NCBI RefSeq assembly: GCF_003664255.1
Contig: NZ_RCCV01000003.1
Span: 558,001 to 622,000, forward strand
Direction: 5' to 3'
From: Micromonospora sp. M71_S20
Lineage (GTDB): Bacteria; Actinomycetota; Actinomycetes; Mycobacteriales; Micromonosporaceae
Length of the DNA: 64,000 nt
A program made the translations under genes and the position numbers. The notes under the pieces were generated by a model. It was given only the letters and a program-made list of their open reading frames with translations. It was not told the origin of the DNA and ran no database searches. Shown here in pieces: positions 20,296 through 27,224 of this stretch (position 1 is its first letter; every line of letters begins with the position of its first letter).

Positions 20296-20887
20296 TGCTG
20301 ATCCGGGCGATTTCCTGGGCGATCAGATCATCGGCGCTGATGACGCCGGAGGCGACATCTCTGAGCCTGTCCTGCCAGTCCTCGTCGAACTCCGCTCCTT
20401 CGAGGGCGGCGTTGGCGGAGGCGAGGACCACGGCTGTCTCGACGCTCGCCACCTGTCGGGCGTAGTACGCCCTCATGAGGTCGACGTCGACCTGCTCGGT
20501 GGAGGGGGCGGACTCGGGCAACCCACCACGCGCGACACGCCACGGAAGCTCGTTGTGAGTCATCGTGGACAGCTCAGCGGCGGAGAATCGGCCGTACGCC
20601 TCGGACACCCAACGGACTGTGTCGACCTGGTCCGTTGCCAGGCGGGACGCGTCACCGAGTGGCCACTCAGTGACGGTGCGTTGCCCGCGATGATGGCGGT
20701 AGAGGTGCGGGACCACTGGGCCTTCACGCCATGCCTCGATCGGCTCCTGGAACAGCGGGTGGCCCGTCCGCGCCAGGTGCCATCCCTGGCAGTAGTAGAC
20801 GAGCTTCTCCAACTTCATCGCCGTCATGGCCCCGAGGTCGCCCAGCACCGCCGCTGCGACGTCATGCGCCGTTGCCACCGATGGCAC
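20282..20887 (-). CDS. Panacea (DUF4065)-domain antitoxin
   Basis: The protein of about 201 residues has the Panacea/DUF4065 (GepA, SocA-like) pattern: MKLEKLVYYCQGWHLARTG near residue 24, AWREGPVVPHLY near 53, a WVSEAYGRFSAAELS helix, and a THNELPWRVAR segment. Panacea domains are known to neutralise many unrelated toxins when adjacent to them, which fits the overlapping Fic gene. GTG at 20887, five bases after GGAG, is chosen; GTG at 20878 is also possible. AGCCTA at 20911-20916, read on the minus strand as TAGGCT, is a likely -10 box for the operon. Confidence 0.82.
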   Translation of the reverse strand: MPSVATAHDVAAAVLGDLGAMTAMKLEKLVYYCQGWHLARTGHPLFQEPIEAWREGPVVPHLYRHHRGQRTVTEWPLGDASRLATDQVDTVRWVSEAYGRFSAAELSTMTHNELPWRVARGGLPESAPSTEQVDVDLMRAYYARQVASVETAVVLASANAALEGAEFDEDWQDRLRDVASGVISADDLIAQEIARISSEQR

Positions 20888-20921
20888 CCCCTCTCCAAGT
20901 TCTGCTTGAGAGCCTAACGAG

Positions 20922-21326
20922 TCAGGCCGACAGGGTGGGCCCGACGGTGCCGGACAGGCGATACCTGCCTGTGTGGGCACAGACCGACAGGCAGCCATAT
21001 GCTGGCATGTTCCTCTGGCCTATGAGCGTGGAGAATGTGTGATCCGCGACAGGCGCGGCGGCTGGCGGGTTAGCGGGGGCGGACCGGCACCCAGTCGTGA
21101 AGCGCCTGTGCAGGTCCGCTGACTGGGCGTCGGGGTAATGCTGCGCGAACTGGTCAGCGGCGGCCTCCTCGCGCAGCGCCACGAGGTGCACCAGAAGCCC
21201 CGGCATGTCGCCCCGGTACCTCGCGAGGAGACGCAGCTTCGCCGGGGGACAGGGCCAGGCGATCCCGCAGGCCCGGCAGCGCCACGTCGGGCGGGACGGT
21301 ACGTGGTCGCGGAGCGACGTGCTCAC
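20922..21326 (-). CDS. Small hypothetical protein, probably frameshifted near its end
   Basis: Function unknown. The product begins STSLRDHVPSRPTWRCRACG, has a CxxC-x5-C set (CRACGIAWPC) and continues LARYRGDMPGLLVHLVALREEAA, as seen in small proteins next to XRE/DUF397 genes in this group. In the frame used here it runs 134 residues into a low-complexity tail. In the neighbouring frame the sequence from about 21098 reads DWVPVRPR and stops at 21070-21072, a more natural ending. A one-base deletion, or sequencing error, near 21098-21105 is likely. The GTG start overlaps the stop of the preceding gene as GTGA. Confidence 0.5.
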   Translation of the reverse strand: MSTSLRDHVPSRPTWRCRACGIAWPCPPAKLRLLARYRGDMPGLLVHLVALREEAAADQFAQHYPDAQSADLHRRFTTGCRSAPANPPAAAPVADHTFSTLIGQRNMPAYGCLSVCAHTGRYRLSGTVGPTLSA

Positions 21327-21682
21327 CGGCTGGTCCTCGCGTTCCGCCGGGCCGGAGCGCGGCGCGCGGCCGAGGGCGCCTGCGTGGGGCGCATCCCGTC
21401 GGGCCGCACGTACAACTCGCGGCGGTCGGTCGCCTGGCCGCGCGCGTCGAGCTGATACACCTCGACCCACGTCCAGCCGTGGTAGGTGATGAGGTCGGTC
21501 CGCTCGCGGATCACCCGTACCGTGATCGGCTTGGCGAACTGCGGCGACGCCTCGCGCGTCAGCAGGTACACGCCGGGGCTGACCCGGGTCGTCCCGTCCT
21601 CGCGGGTGCCGGCCGTCACGGCGGCGGGGCGCGTCGCCCAGCGCGACGCCGGCACGGCATTCGCGGGCCTCGGCACGGGCAC
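21323..21682 (-). CDS. Small hypothetical protein, first gene of a two-gene operon
   Basis: Not recognised. The 119-residue protein has a folded-looking core: SPGVYLLTREASPQFAKPITVRVI, then TDLITYHGWTWVEVYQLDARG and RRELYVRPDGM, predicted mostly as beta strands, and ends in a basic tail RRAPARRNARTSR. The GTG at 21682 has a very good ribosome site, GGAAGGAG, 5 nt upstream. Its stop overlaps the next start (GTGA), so the two are translationally coupled. It is transcribed away from the XRE regulator, with an inverted repeat in the shared control region. Confidence 0.6.
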   Translation of the reverse strand: MPVPRPANAVPASRWATRPAAVTAGTREDGTTRVSPGVYLLTREASPQFAKPITVRVIRERTDLITYHGWTWVEVYQLDARGQATDRRELYVRPDGMRPTQAPSAARRAPARRNARTSR

Positions 21683-21711
21683 GGACGCTCCTTCCGTCGG
21701 TGAGTTGGAAT

Positions 21712-21747
21712 GGGGGTCGCTGCGGATGCTCGCCAGCAGCGACCCCC
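21712..21747. promoter_or_regulatory. 12-bp perfect inverted repeat between divergent operons
   Basis: GGGGGTCGCTGC and GCAGCGACCCCC are exact inverted copies with a 12-nt loop. It lies 29 bp before the hypothetical gene start and 170 bp before the XRE gene. An operator for the neighbouring XRE protein is one reading; an mRNA hairpin is another. Confidence 0.5.
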
Positions 21748-21916
21748 GTGACGTGCGCGCCCACAGGGTCGGGGGGACCGAATCCACCGGGCGCGCGCCG
21801 TCCTCCTTCCACCCTGGACGAACGCCCCCTAGGCTCGGAACAGTCACCGCCCGATCGCGGAACGTAGTGAGCGGTCCCGGGCTGACGGGGAACGGTGCGG
21901 AGAGTCGTGGAAGGGC

Positions 21917-22726
21917 GTGGAGGCCGTGGGAATCTCGCCGTCGGAGTACCTGCTTCGTGAGCTGAGGCGCCGCCGGGCGGCCGCCGGGTTGACCCAGGCG
22001 CAGCTCGGTGAGCTGGTCTTCTGCTCGGACTCCCAGGTGAGCGCGATCGAGACCGGGACGAAGCCGCCGACCCCGCCCTACCTGACCGCCGTCGACAAGG
22101 CGCTGGACACCGGCGGATACTTCGCGACGCTCTGGAACGAGCTGGTCAAGGGCGACGCCGCGCCGGTTTGGCTGCGCGAGTGGATACAGATCGAACGCGA
22201 GGCGACCGCCCTGCGCTGGTACGAGCACGCGTTCGTGCCGGGACTCCTCCAGACCGAGGCGTACGCCCGAGCGACCTTCCGGGCGGCGCGGACGCCGGTC
22301 GCCGAGTTGGACCAGCGGGTCGCCGCGCGGATGGAGCGGCAGGAGGTGCTCGCCCGCGAGCCGAGCCCCCAGCTCTTCGTGGTGCTCGACGAGATGGTGG
22401 TCCACCGGGCCTGCGGCGGCCCCGACGTGATGGCCGAGCAGCTCGAACACCTGCTGAGCTGCGCCGAACGGCCGCATATCCAGTTGCATGTCGTGCCGCT
22501 GTCCGCTGGCATCTACTCAGGGCTGGCCGGAGCGTTCATCCTGGCCGACCTGCCCGACGGCTCGCGTGCGGGCTGTGTGGACCATCAGTTGGAGGTGCAG
22601 ACCACCGGGCAGCCTGACGCGATTGCTCGCGTGGGGCTGGCGTGGGACGCTGTCCGAGGCGAAGCCCTCCCGCTGAGGCAATCACTCGACGTGCTCAAGG
22701 AAGCGGCGAAGACATGGACAATCTGA
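21917..22726 (+). CDS. XRE-type HTH regulator with DUF5753 domain
   Basis: The 269-residue protein has an N-terminal Cro/CI HTH (AAGLTQAQLGELVFCSDSQV, followed by SAIETGTKPP) at about residues 20-65. The rest is the actinobacterial DUF5753 domain, marked by YEHAFVPGLLQTEAYARATF near 110 and EQLEHLLSCAERPHIQLHVV near 180. Such genes are amplified in Streptomyces and relatives and are almost always followed by a DUF397 gene, as here. GTG at 21917 follows GGAAGG; GTG at 21926 is an alternative. Targets are unknown; self-regulation and control of the divergent operon are plausible. Confidence 0.85.
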   Translation: MEAVGISPSEYLLRELRRRRAAAGLTQAQLGELVFCSDSQVSAIETGTKPPTPPYLTAVDKALDTGGYFATLWNELVKGDAAPVWLREWIQIEREATALRWYEHAFVPGLLQTEAYARATFRAARTPVAELDQRVAARMERQEVLAREPSPQLFVVLDEMVVHRACGGPDVMAEQLEHLLSCAERPHIQLHVVPLSAGIYSGLAGAFILADLPDGSRAGCVDHQLEVQTTGQPDAIARVGLAWDAVRGEALPLRQSLDVLKEAAKTWTI

Positions 22727-22908
22727 CCGGTGCGCGGTGGCGTAAATCGTCCCGCTCGTCGACGAACGGTGGAACCTGCGTCGAGGTGGCTGACAATCTG
22801 CCCGGCGTCGTCGGCGTACGGGATTCGAAGGACCCGGCCGGTCCCGCGCTGGTCTTCACCCCGGCCGCCTGGCGGGCCTTCGTCGCCGAAATCAGCGACC
22901 GCGCCTGA
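22714..22908 (+). CDS. DUF397 protein
   Basis: The 64-residue protein matches DUF397: ARWRKSSRSSTNGGTCVEVA, then VGVRDSKDPAGPALVFTPAA and WRAFV. Its ATG overlaps the end of the XRE gene by 13 bp. The XRE-DUF397 pair resembles toxin-antitoxin or WhiJ-type developmental switches in related bacteria. The DUF397 partner is thought to modulate its HTH neighbour, but the mechanism here is inferred only from the pairing. Confidence 0.85.
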   Translation: MDNLTGARWRKSSRSSTNGGTCVEVADNLPGVVGVRDSKDPAGPALVFTPAAWRAFVAEISDRA

Positions 22909-22928
22909 CAACCCGGCTCGCCGTTGGA

Positions 22929-22947
22929 CTGCCCACCCGGCGGGCAG
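22929..22947. terminator. Short hairpin between convergent genes
   Basis: CTGCCC and GGGCAG form a 6-bp stem with a 7-nt loop in the 42-bp gap between DUF397 and the nitroreductase-family gene. No T-run is present. Confidence 0.4.
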
Positions 22948-22950
22948 CGA

Positions 22951-23379
22951 TCAGGCGCGCTCGACGATGACGACCGGGATCTCCCGGTCGGTCTCCTGCT
23001 GGTAGCGGGCGTAGGTCGGGAAGACCTCGGTCATCGCCTGCCACAGCCGGGGCCGCTCCTCCGCGGTGGCGGTGCGCGCCGTGCCCCGGAACTTCTCGGC
23101 CCCGACCTGCACCTCCACCTGCGGGTCGGCGCACAGGTTGAGGTACCAGGCAGGGTGCCGCGCCGCCCCGCCGTTGGACGCCACCAGCAGGTAGCGGTCG
23201 CCGTCGCGGCCGTAGATGAGCGCGGTCCGCCGCAGCGTGCCGGAGCGACGCCCCCGGGTGGTGATCAGCAGGGCGTCGTAGCCGTGGTACTTCCCGCCGT
23301 CGGCGCCATCGGTCTCCACGTAGCGGCGCACGTGACTGGCCACCCACTCGACCGGGCTGTCCTCAATGGTCTCCCCCAT
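22951..23379 (-). CDS. Nitroreductase-family deazaflavin (F420)-dependent protein
   Basis: The 142-residue protein belongs to the DDN/split beta-barrel group of F420-binding oxidoreductases. It shows YDALLITTRGRRSGTLRRTALIY, the F420-phosphate region, and DRYLLVASNGGAARHPAWYLNL, then VQVGAEKFRGTAR. Members reduce nitro compounds, quinones or unsaturated natural-product precursors with reduced F420; this substrate is unknown. The ATG has no ribosome site but a TAGGCT -10 box ends 6 nt before it, so the mRNA is probably leaderless. Confidence 0.85.
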   Translation of the reverse strand: MGETIEDSPVEWVASHVRRYVETDGADGGKYHGYDALLITTRGRRSGTLRRTALIYGRDGDRYLLVASNGGAARHPAWYLNLCADPQVEVQVGAEKFRGTARTATAEERPRLWQAMTEVFPTYARYQQETDREIPVVIVERA

Positions 23380-23831
23380 CCGGCCAGCCTAGCGGCCTCC
23401 AGCGGTGACCGTCGGCCCGTCGGGCGACGCCGAAGCGGGGCAGGGGCACCGGTCACGAGCAGCAGCGCGAGCCCGCCGCCGGTGCCGGCGACCACGGTCA
23501 GCCCGTCCGGATGGCGTCGACGCGCAGCGTGGCGATGAGCAGCCCGGACGAGCACCAACCACCACGGCATCACCCGCAGCGGCTCCTCGCGGGCGGTGTG
23601 GGACGCACGGGTCACAGCATGCCACCGCGCCCGGCCCGACGCGGGGCACCGTCCCTCGTGGACGGCGGCCGCCTGGATTGCCGGTTTGTGCCCCCTGCGC
23701 GACAAGGGGTTACCGGGCCGTAACTTGTTATTGACGACGATGGATCACGGACATCATCATCGTCCCACGATCGATCGGACCCCCACCCGCCGTCCCCGGC
23801 CCCCCGGGTACCTCCCGCCGGAGGTGCAGCC
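23380..23831. other. 452-bp intergenic region, no firm gene
   Basis: Divergent promoters must lie here. On the minus strand a short frame from about 23573 (MPWWLVLVRAAHRHAARRR, then a hydrophobic stretch GGLALLLVTG) could be a remnant, but it runs 115 bp into the neighbouring gene and is not called. Close to the lipase there is an AT-rich block with the palindrome at 23710-23723 and GACGATG/CATCGTC repeats at 23736-23742 and 23758-23764. Confidence 0.4.
23710..23723. promoter_or_regulatory. Palindromic operator upstream of the second secreted lipase
   Basis: TTACCGGGCCGTAA has TTAC/GTAA arms and matches the 14-mer before the SGNH lipase at 14789-14802 in 10 of 14 positions (TTACCGNNNNGTAA). 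It lies 108 nt before the lipase start. Confidence 0.5.
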
Positions 23832-24623
23832 ATGCTGCTCCGAAAGATCGTCGTCACCGCCGTCGCCACCGCCGCGCTGCTCGTGCCGGCCACCGCCGCG
23901 ACGGCCGCCCCCGACCGTCCCGCCGCCGCCCCGACCGCCGCCGCGACCACCACCACGGCCGCCACCGGCAATCCCGTCATCGTCGTCGGCGGCCTGATCG
24001 GCGTCTCCATCGCGTACGAGCCGATCGCCGCGCGGCTGCGCGCCGACGGTCACCGGGTCTTCGTCTACCAGCTGCCGGGTCTCGGCGTCGGCGACATCCG
24101 CGACTCCGCCCGCGCCTTCTCCGGATTCGTCGACCAGGTCCGCTCGGCCACCGGGGCGTCCCGGGTGGACGTCGTCGCCCACTCCGAGGGCGGCCTGGTC
24201 TCCCGCTGGTACGTCAAGTTCCTCGGCGGCGCGGACGCCGTCGGGCGCTACGTCAGCCTCGGCAGCCCGCAGCAGGGCACCTACGTGGCCAACATCCTGC
24301 GCGTCGTCGGGCTCGGCAGCTGCGCCGGGATCGTCGCCTGCCAGCAGATGTCCATCGGCTCGGACTTCCTCGCCGACCTCAACGCCGGCGACGACACCCC
24401 CGGTGCGCTGCGCTGGACCACCGTCCGCACCTCGCAGGACGAGCTGGTCCGCCCCGTCGACAACGCCACGCTGGCCGACGGCGCGACGAACGTGCTGATC
24501 CAGGCCGCGTGCCCGCTGCGCGCGGTCGGTCACCTCGGCCTCGTGCTGGACGGCACCGCGTACTCGATCGTGCGGCAGGCGCTGCGTGGCGAGGCGATCC
24601 GCCCCAACTGCCTCGCCCTGTAG
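23832..24623 (+). CDS. Secreted alpha/beta-hydrolase lipase
   Basis: The 263-residue product has a signal peptide ending near residue 26 (AATAAPDRPA) and an Ala/Thr-rich linker. The hydrolase domain begins GNPVIVVGGLIG, with the nucleophile Ser118 in VVAHSEGGLVSRWY, an acid in TSQDELVRP and the His in VGHLGL near the end. This matches the class 2 lipase group of secreted actinobacterial triacylglycerol lipases. Cysteines in SCAGIVACQQ, QAACPLR and PNCLAL can form disulfides. It shares an upstream palindrome with the SGNH lipase. Confidence 0.86.
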   Translation: MLLRKIVVTAVATAALLVPATAATAAPDRPAAAPTAAATTTTAATGNPVIVVGGLIGVSIAYEPIAARLRADGHRVFVYQLPGLGVGDIRDSARAFSGFVDQVRSATGASRVDVVAHSEGGLVSRWYVKFLGGADAVGRYVSLGSPQQGTYVANILRVVGLGSCAGIVACQQMSIGSDFLADLNAGDDTPGALRWTTVRTSQDELVRPVDNATLADGATNVLIQAACPLRAVGHLGLVLDGTAYSIVRQALRGEAIRPNCLAL

Positions 24624-24629
24624 CGGGCG

Positions 24630-24658
24630 GGGGCGGGCGGTCGTGCGCCGCCCGCCCC
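24630..24658. terminator. 11-bp perfect hairpin between convergent genes
   Basis: GGGGCGGGCGG and CCGCCCGCCCC pair perfectly around a 7-nt loop between the lipase and the aldo/keto reductase gene. It can act in both directions. Confidence 0.65.
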
Positions 24659-24666
24659 GCGCCGCG

Positions 24667-25539
24667 TCAGGCGGCCTTGGCGAGGGCCTCGTACTCGTCG
24701 TCGGTCAGCCGCACCTCGGCGGCGGCCACGTTCTCCTCCAGGTGCGCCACCGACGACGTGCCCGGGATCGGCAGCATCACCGGCGACCGGCGCAGCAGCC
24801 AGGCGAGGGCGAGCTGGGCGGGCGTGGCGCCGTGCCCGGTGCTGATCGCGTCCAGCGGGCCGCCCGGCCGGGCCAGGTTGCCGGTGGCGATCGGGAACCA
24901 GGGGATGAACGCGAGGTCGTTGCGCTCGCAGTGCTCCAGGACGGACTCCGCGCTGCGGTCCGCCAGGTTGTAGAGGTTCTGCACCGAGACGATCGGGGTG
25001 ATGGCGCGGGCCGCCTCGATCTGCTCGACGGTCACCTCGGACAGGCCGATGTGCCGGATCTTGCCCTCCTGCTTGAGTAGCGCCAGCTCCCCGAGCTGGT
25101 CGGCGAGCGGCACCTGCGGGTCGATCCGGTGCAGCTGGTAGAGCCCGATGGCCTCCAGGCCGAGGTGCCGCAGGCTCAGCTCGCACTGCTGGCGCAGGTA
25201 CTCCGGGCGCCCCACCGGACGCCAGTCGCCGGGACCGGAGCGGGTCAGACCGGCCTTGGTCGCGATGACCAGGTCGTCGGCGTACGGGTGCAGGGCCTCG
25301 CGGATCAGCAGCTCGCTGACGAAGGGGCCGTAGGAGTCGGCCGTGTCGATGAACGTCACGCCCAGCTCGTACGCCCGGCGCAGCACCCGCACGGCCTCGG
25401 CCGGGTCCTTCGGGTCGCCCCACACGCCGGGGCCGGTGAGCTGCATGGCCCCGTAGCCGAGCCGGTCGACCTGGAGGTCGCCCCCGATCCGGTACGTCCC
25501 GGAGGCCTTCGCGGGCTGCTTACCAGCGTCGTTCGCCAT
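24667..25539 (-). CDS. Aldo/keto reductase
   Basis: The 290-residue protein is an NADPH-dependent carbonyl reductase of the AKR superfamily. The catalytic tetrad is visible as Asp and Tyr in FIDTADSYGP, Lys in VIATKAGLTR, and His in YQLHRIDP. The barrel ends with the cofactor loop MLPIPGTSSVAHLEENVAA. ATG at 25539 follows GGGGAA; an ATG five codons earlier is possible. Family members of this type act on many aldehydes and ketones and no specific substrate can be given. Confidence 0.9.
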   Translation of the reverse strand: MANDAGKQPAKASGTYRIGGDLQVDRLGYGAMQLTGPGVWGDPKDPAEAVRVLRRAYELGVTFIDTADSYGPFVSELLIREALHPYADDLVIATKAGLTRSGPGDWRPVGRPEYLRQQCELSLRHLGLEAIGLYQLHRIDPQVPLADQLGELALLKQEGKIRHIGLSEVTVEQIEAARAITPIVSVQNLYNLADRSAESVLEHCERNDLAFIPWFPIATGNLARPGGPLDAISTGHGATPAQLALAWLLRRSPVMLPIPGTSSVAHLEENVAAAEVRLTDDEYEALAKAA

Positions 25540-25654
25540 GCGTGGATTCCCCATCCTGTCTCTCTGCGTCTCCAGCGGCCAATCTAGCCACCACCGGTGG
25601 GGCTTTCCCGCCGATCGTCGCCCGCACCACCGCCGGGGCGGATCGAGACCGGGA

Positions 25655-26281
25655 TCACCCGCCGTCGGGCCGTACGTGCACCGGGGCGGGCACGTGGTCG
25701 AGGTGGGTGTCCCGGAAGGGCCGGGTCAACGGGCACGGGTCGAGCCGCAGGGCTTCGAGGATGGCCCGGTGCTGGCACTCGGCGAACAGGCGGGGCTCGC
25801 CGTCGAGCGGGACCTCCCCGCGCAGCGCCGCGCCGAGGCCCACGGTGTCGACCGCGCCGACGCCCAGCGGGGCGAAGACGCTCGGGTCGTCCCCGCTCGG
25901 GCCGGGCGGCGGCGGGGCGTCGACCGGGTGGATCGTGCCGTCGAAGCCGGCGAGCACCTCGTTGTCGTCGTCCCAGTACTCCGTCACCCAGCCCCGGTCG
26001 GAGACGTAGCGGTGCGCCTCCCGGCCGCCGGCGTGCACGCTGGCCCGCATGACGCTGGAGTCGAAGACGTCGAAGGTGACGGCCGGCTCGCGCGTGAGCA
26101 GGGTGATCAGCTGCGCCAGGTCGTCGACCTCGGCGTAGCCGCCCTCCTCCTCGCGGGGGACGACCGCCCACCGGCGCTCGCCGACCTCCGTCACGTACGC
26201 CTCGGTGCCGACGTCGGTCAGCACCCTGCGGATCTCCGCCAGCCCGCCCACGGCCAGGATCGTCTGGTAACTCGTGCCCAC
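25655..26281 (-). CDS. Hypothetical protein of 208 residues
   Basis: Not recognised. The sequence reads as a folded cytosolic protein without signal or membrane segments: YQTILAVGGLAEIRRVLTDV, RRWAVVPREEEGGYAEVDDL, VTFDVFDSSVMRASVHAGGR and EAHRYVSDRGWVTEYWDDD, then an acidic Pro-rich loop and FAECQHRAILEALRLDP near the end. The strand-helix alternation recalls SMI1- or YcgL-like small folds, but this is a guess. TACGCT lies 6 nt before the GTG start, so the transcript is probably leaderless. Confidence 0.6.
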   Translation of the reverse strand: MGTSYQTILAVGGLAEIRRVLTDVGTEAYVTEVGERRWAVVPREEEGGYAEVDDLAQLITLLTREPAVTFDVFDSSVMRASVHAGGREAHRYVSDRGWVTEYWDDDNEVLAGFDGTIHPVDAPPPPGPSGDDPSVFAPLGVGAVDTVGLGAALRGEVPLDGEPRLFAECQHRAILEALRLDPCPLTRPFRDTHLDHVPAPVHVRPDGG

Positions 26282-26504
26282 GCCGGCAGCGTAGGGCGGG
26301 GGTGGGACAGCCTCCGGCCGTCGCGACCCGGGCGCCTCCACGGCGCCGCCGGGAAAACGGCGCGACCGGGCCGCAACCGGGCCGGGTCGCGGACGAAGTT
26401 GACCGGAGCGCCCGTGCCGGCGGCCCGCCCGTGCGACGCTGGGCCGTGCCGGCTCGGCGTCGACCGGCGGTCGCCGCGTGCGGCGTGACGCGGGAGGGAA
26501 CGCC

Positions 26505-26870
26505 ATGACGGGAGTGCCGCAGGTCGACTTCGCGCTCGACACGTACGAGTGCATCGTGCTGTATCCCGGCGCGGCCGGGCGGGCGCTGCCGGCGGAGACG
26601 GTGCAGCGGTTGCAGGCCGAGCACCTCGCGCACATGCAGGCCCTGCAACGGCGCGGGATCATCCTGGTCGCCGGCTCGGTGGACGGCCCGGCCCGCGAAC
26701 CCGACCCGCCGATCGGCTTCGGCCTGGCCCGCACCGGCTCGGTGGACGACGTGCGCAGCGTGATGGAGGCCGACCCGGCCGTCCAGGCGGGGCTCTACCG
26801 GGTCGACGTGCTGACCTTCCTCTGCCCGGAGGGCTCGCTGGACTTCCCGCTGGTCAAGACGCAGAGCTGA
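26505..26870 (+). CDS. YCII-related domain protein
   Basis: The 121-residue protein has the ferredoxin-like YCII fold pattern: YECIVLYPGAAGRALPAETV, LQAEHLAHMQALQRRGIILV with the conserved His, AGSVDGP, and VRSVMEADPAVQAGLYRVDV with the conserved Asp-Pro. The His and Asp are the residues proposed to be active in YciI. GGGAGG lies 5 nt before the ATG. Its enzymatic role is not established for the family as a whole. Confidence 0.78.
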   Translation: MTGVPQVDFALDTYECIVLYPGAAGRALPAETVQRLQAEHLAHMQALQRRGIILVAGSVDGPAREPDPPIGFGLARTGSVDDVRSVMEADPAVQAGLYRVDVLTFLCPEGSLDFPLVKTQS

Positions 26871-27224
26871 GCCGCCCCGCCGACCAGGGCGACGACGCCC
26901 CGCGCGGAGGCGGTCGCCGTGCGGCCCGGGAACGACGCCGGCCACGTCGCAGCGGACCGGGCGGCCCCGCGCCACCCCGCCTCGGCGTCGGCCTGCGCGC
27001 CGGGCGGAGTCGGCCCGCGCGCCGTGCGGAGCGGCGGGGAGCACCCGGTTGTCCGTTCGCGCCGGGGGCGTACGATTCCGGCGCGCGGTCGCCGATGCCC
27101 GCCGCCTCAACGTTCCGGCGTGGGTTCCGCCCGCCGGCTGCGCGCGTGACGCGCGTCGTTGGACAATGTTCCGCAGTCCGCAAGGGGTCGGCCCACAGCC
27201 CGACCCGGAGGAGAGACTAGCCTG
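26871..27224. other. 354-bp gap upstream of pyk
   Basis: No gene is supported; short open frames here have no coding signature. The last 70 bp before pyk become less GC-rich and contain GTTGGACAATGTTCC, in which GACAAT at 27161-27166 may be a -10 element, giving a leader of about 50 nt that includes the ribosome site GGAGGAGAG. Confidence 0.35.

Noticed and set aside
23265..23573. Possible small hydrophobic protein on the minus strand (MPWWLVLVRAAHRHAARRR)
   Set aside because: It overlaps 115 bp of a well-supported gene and shows no ribosome site; at most a remnant.
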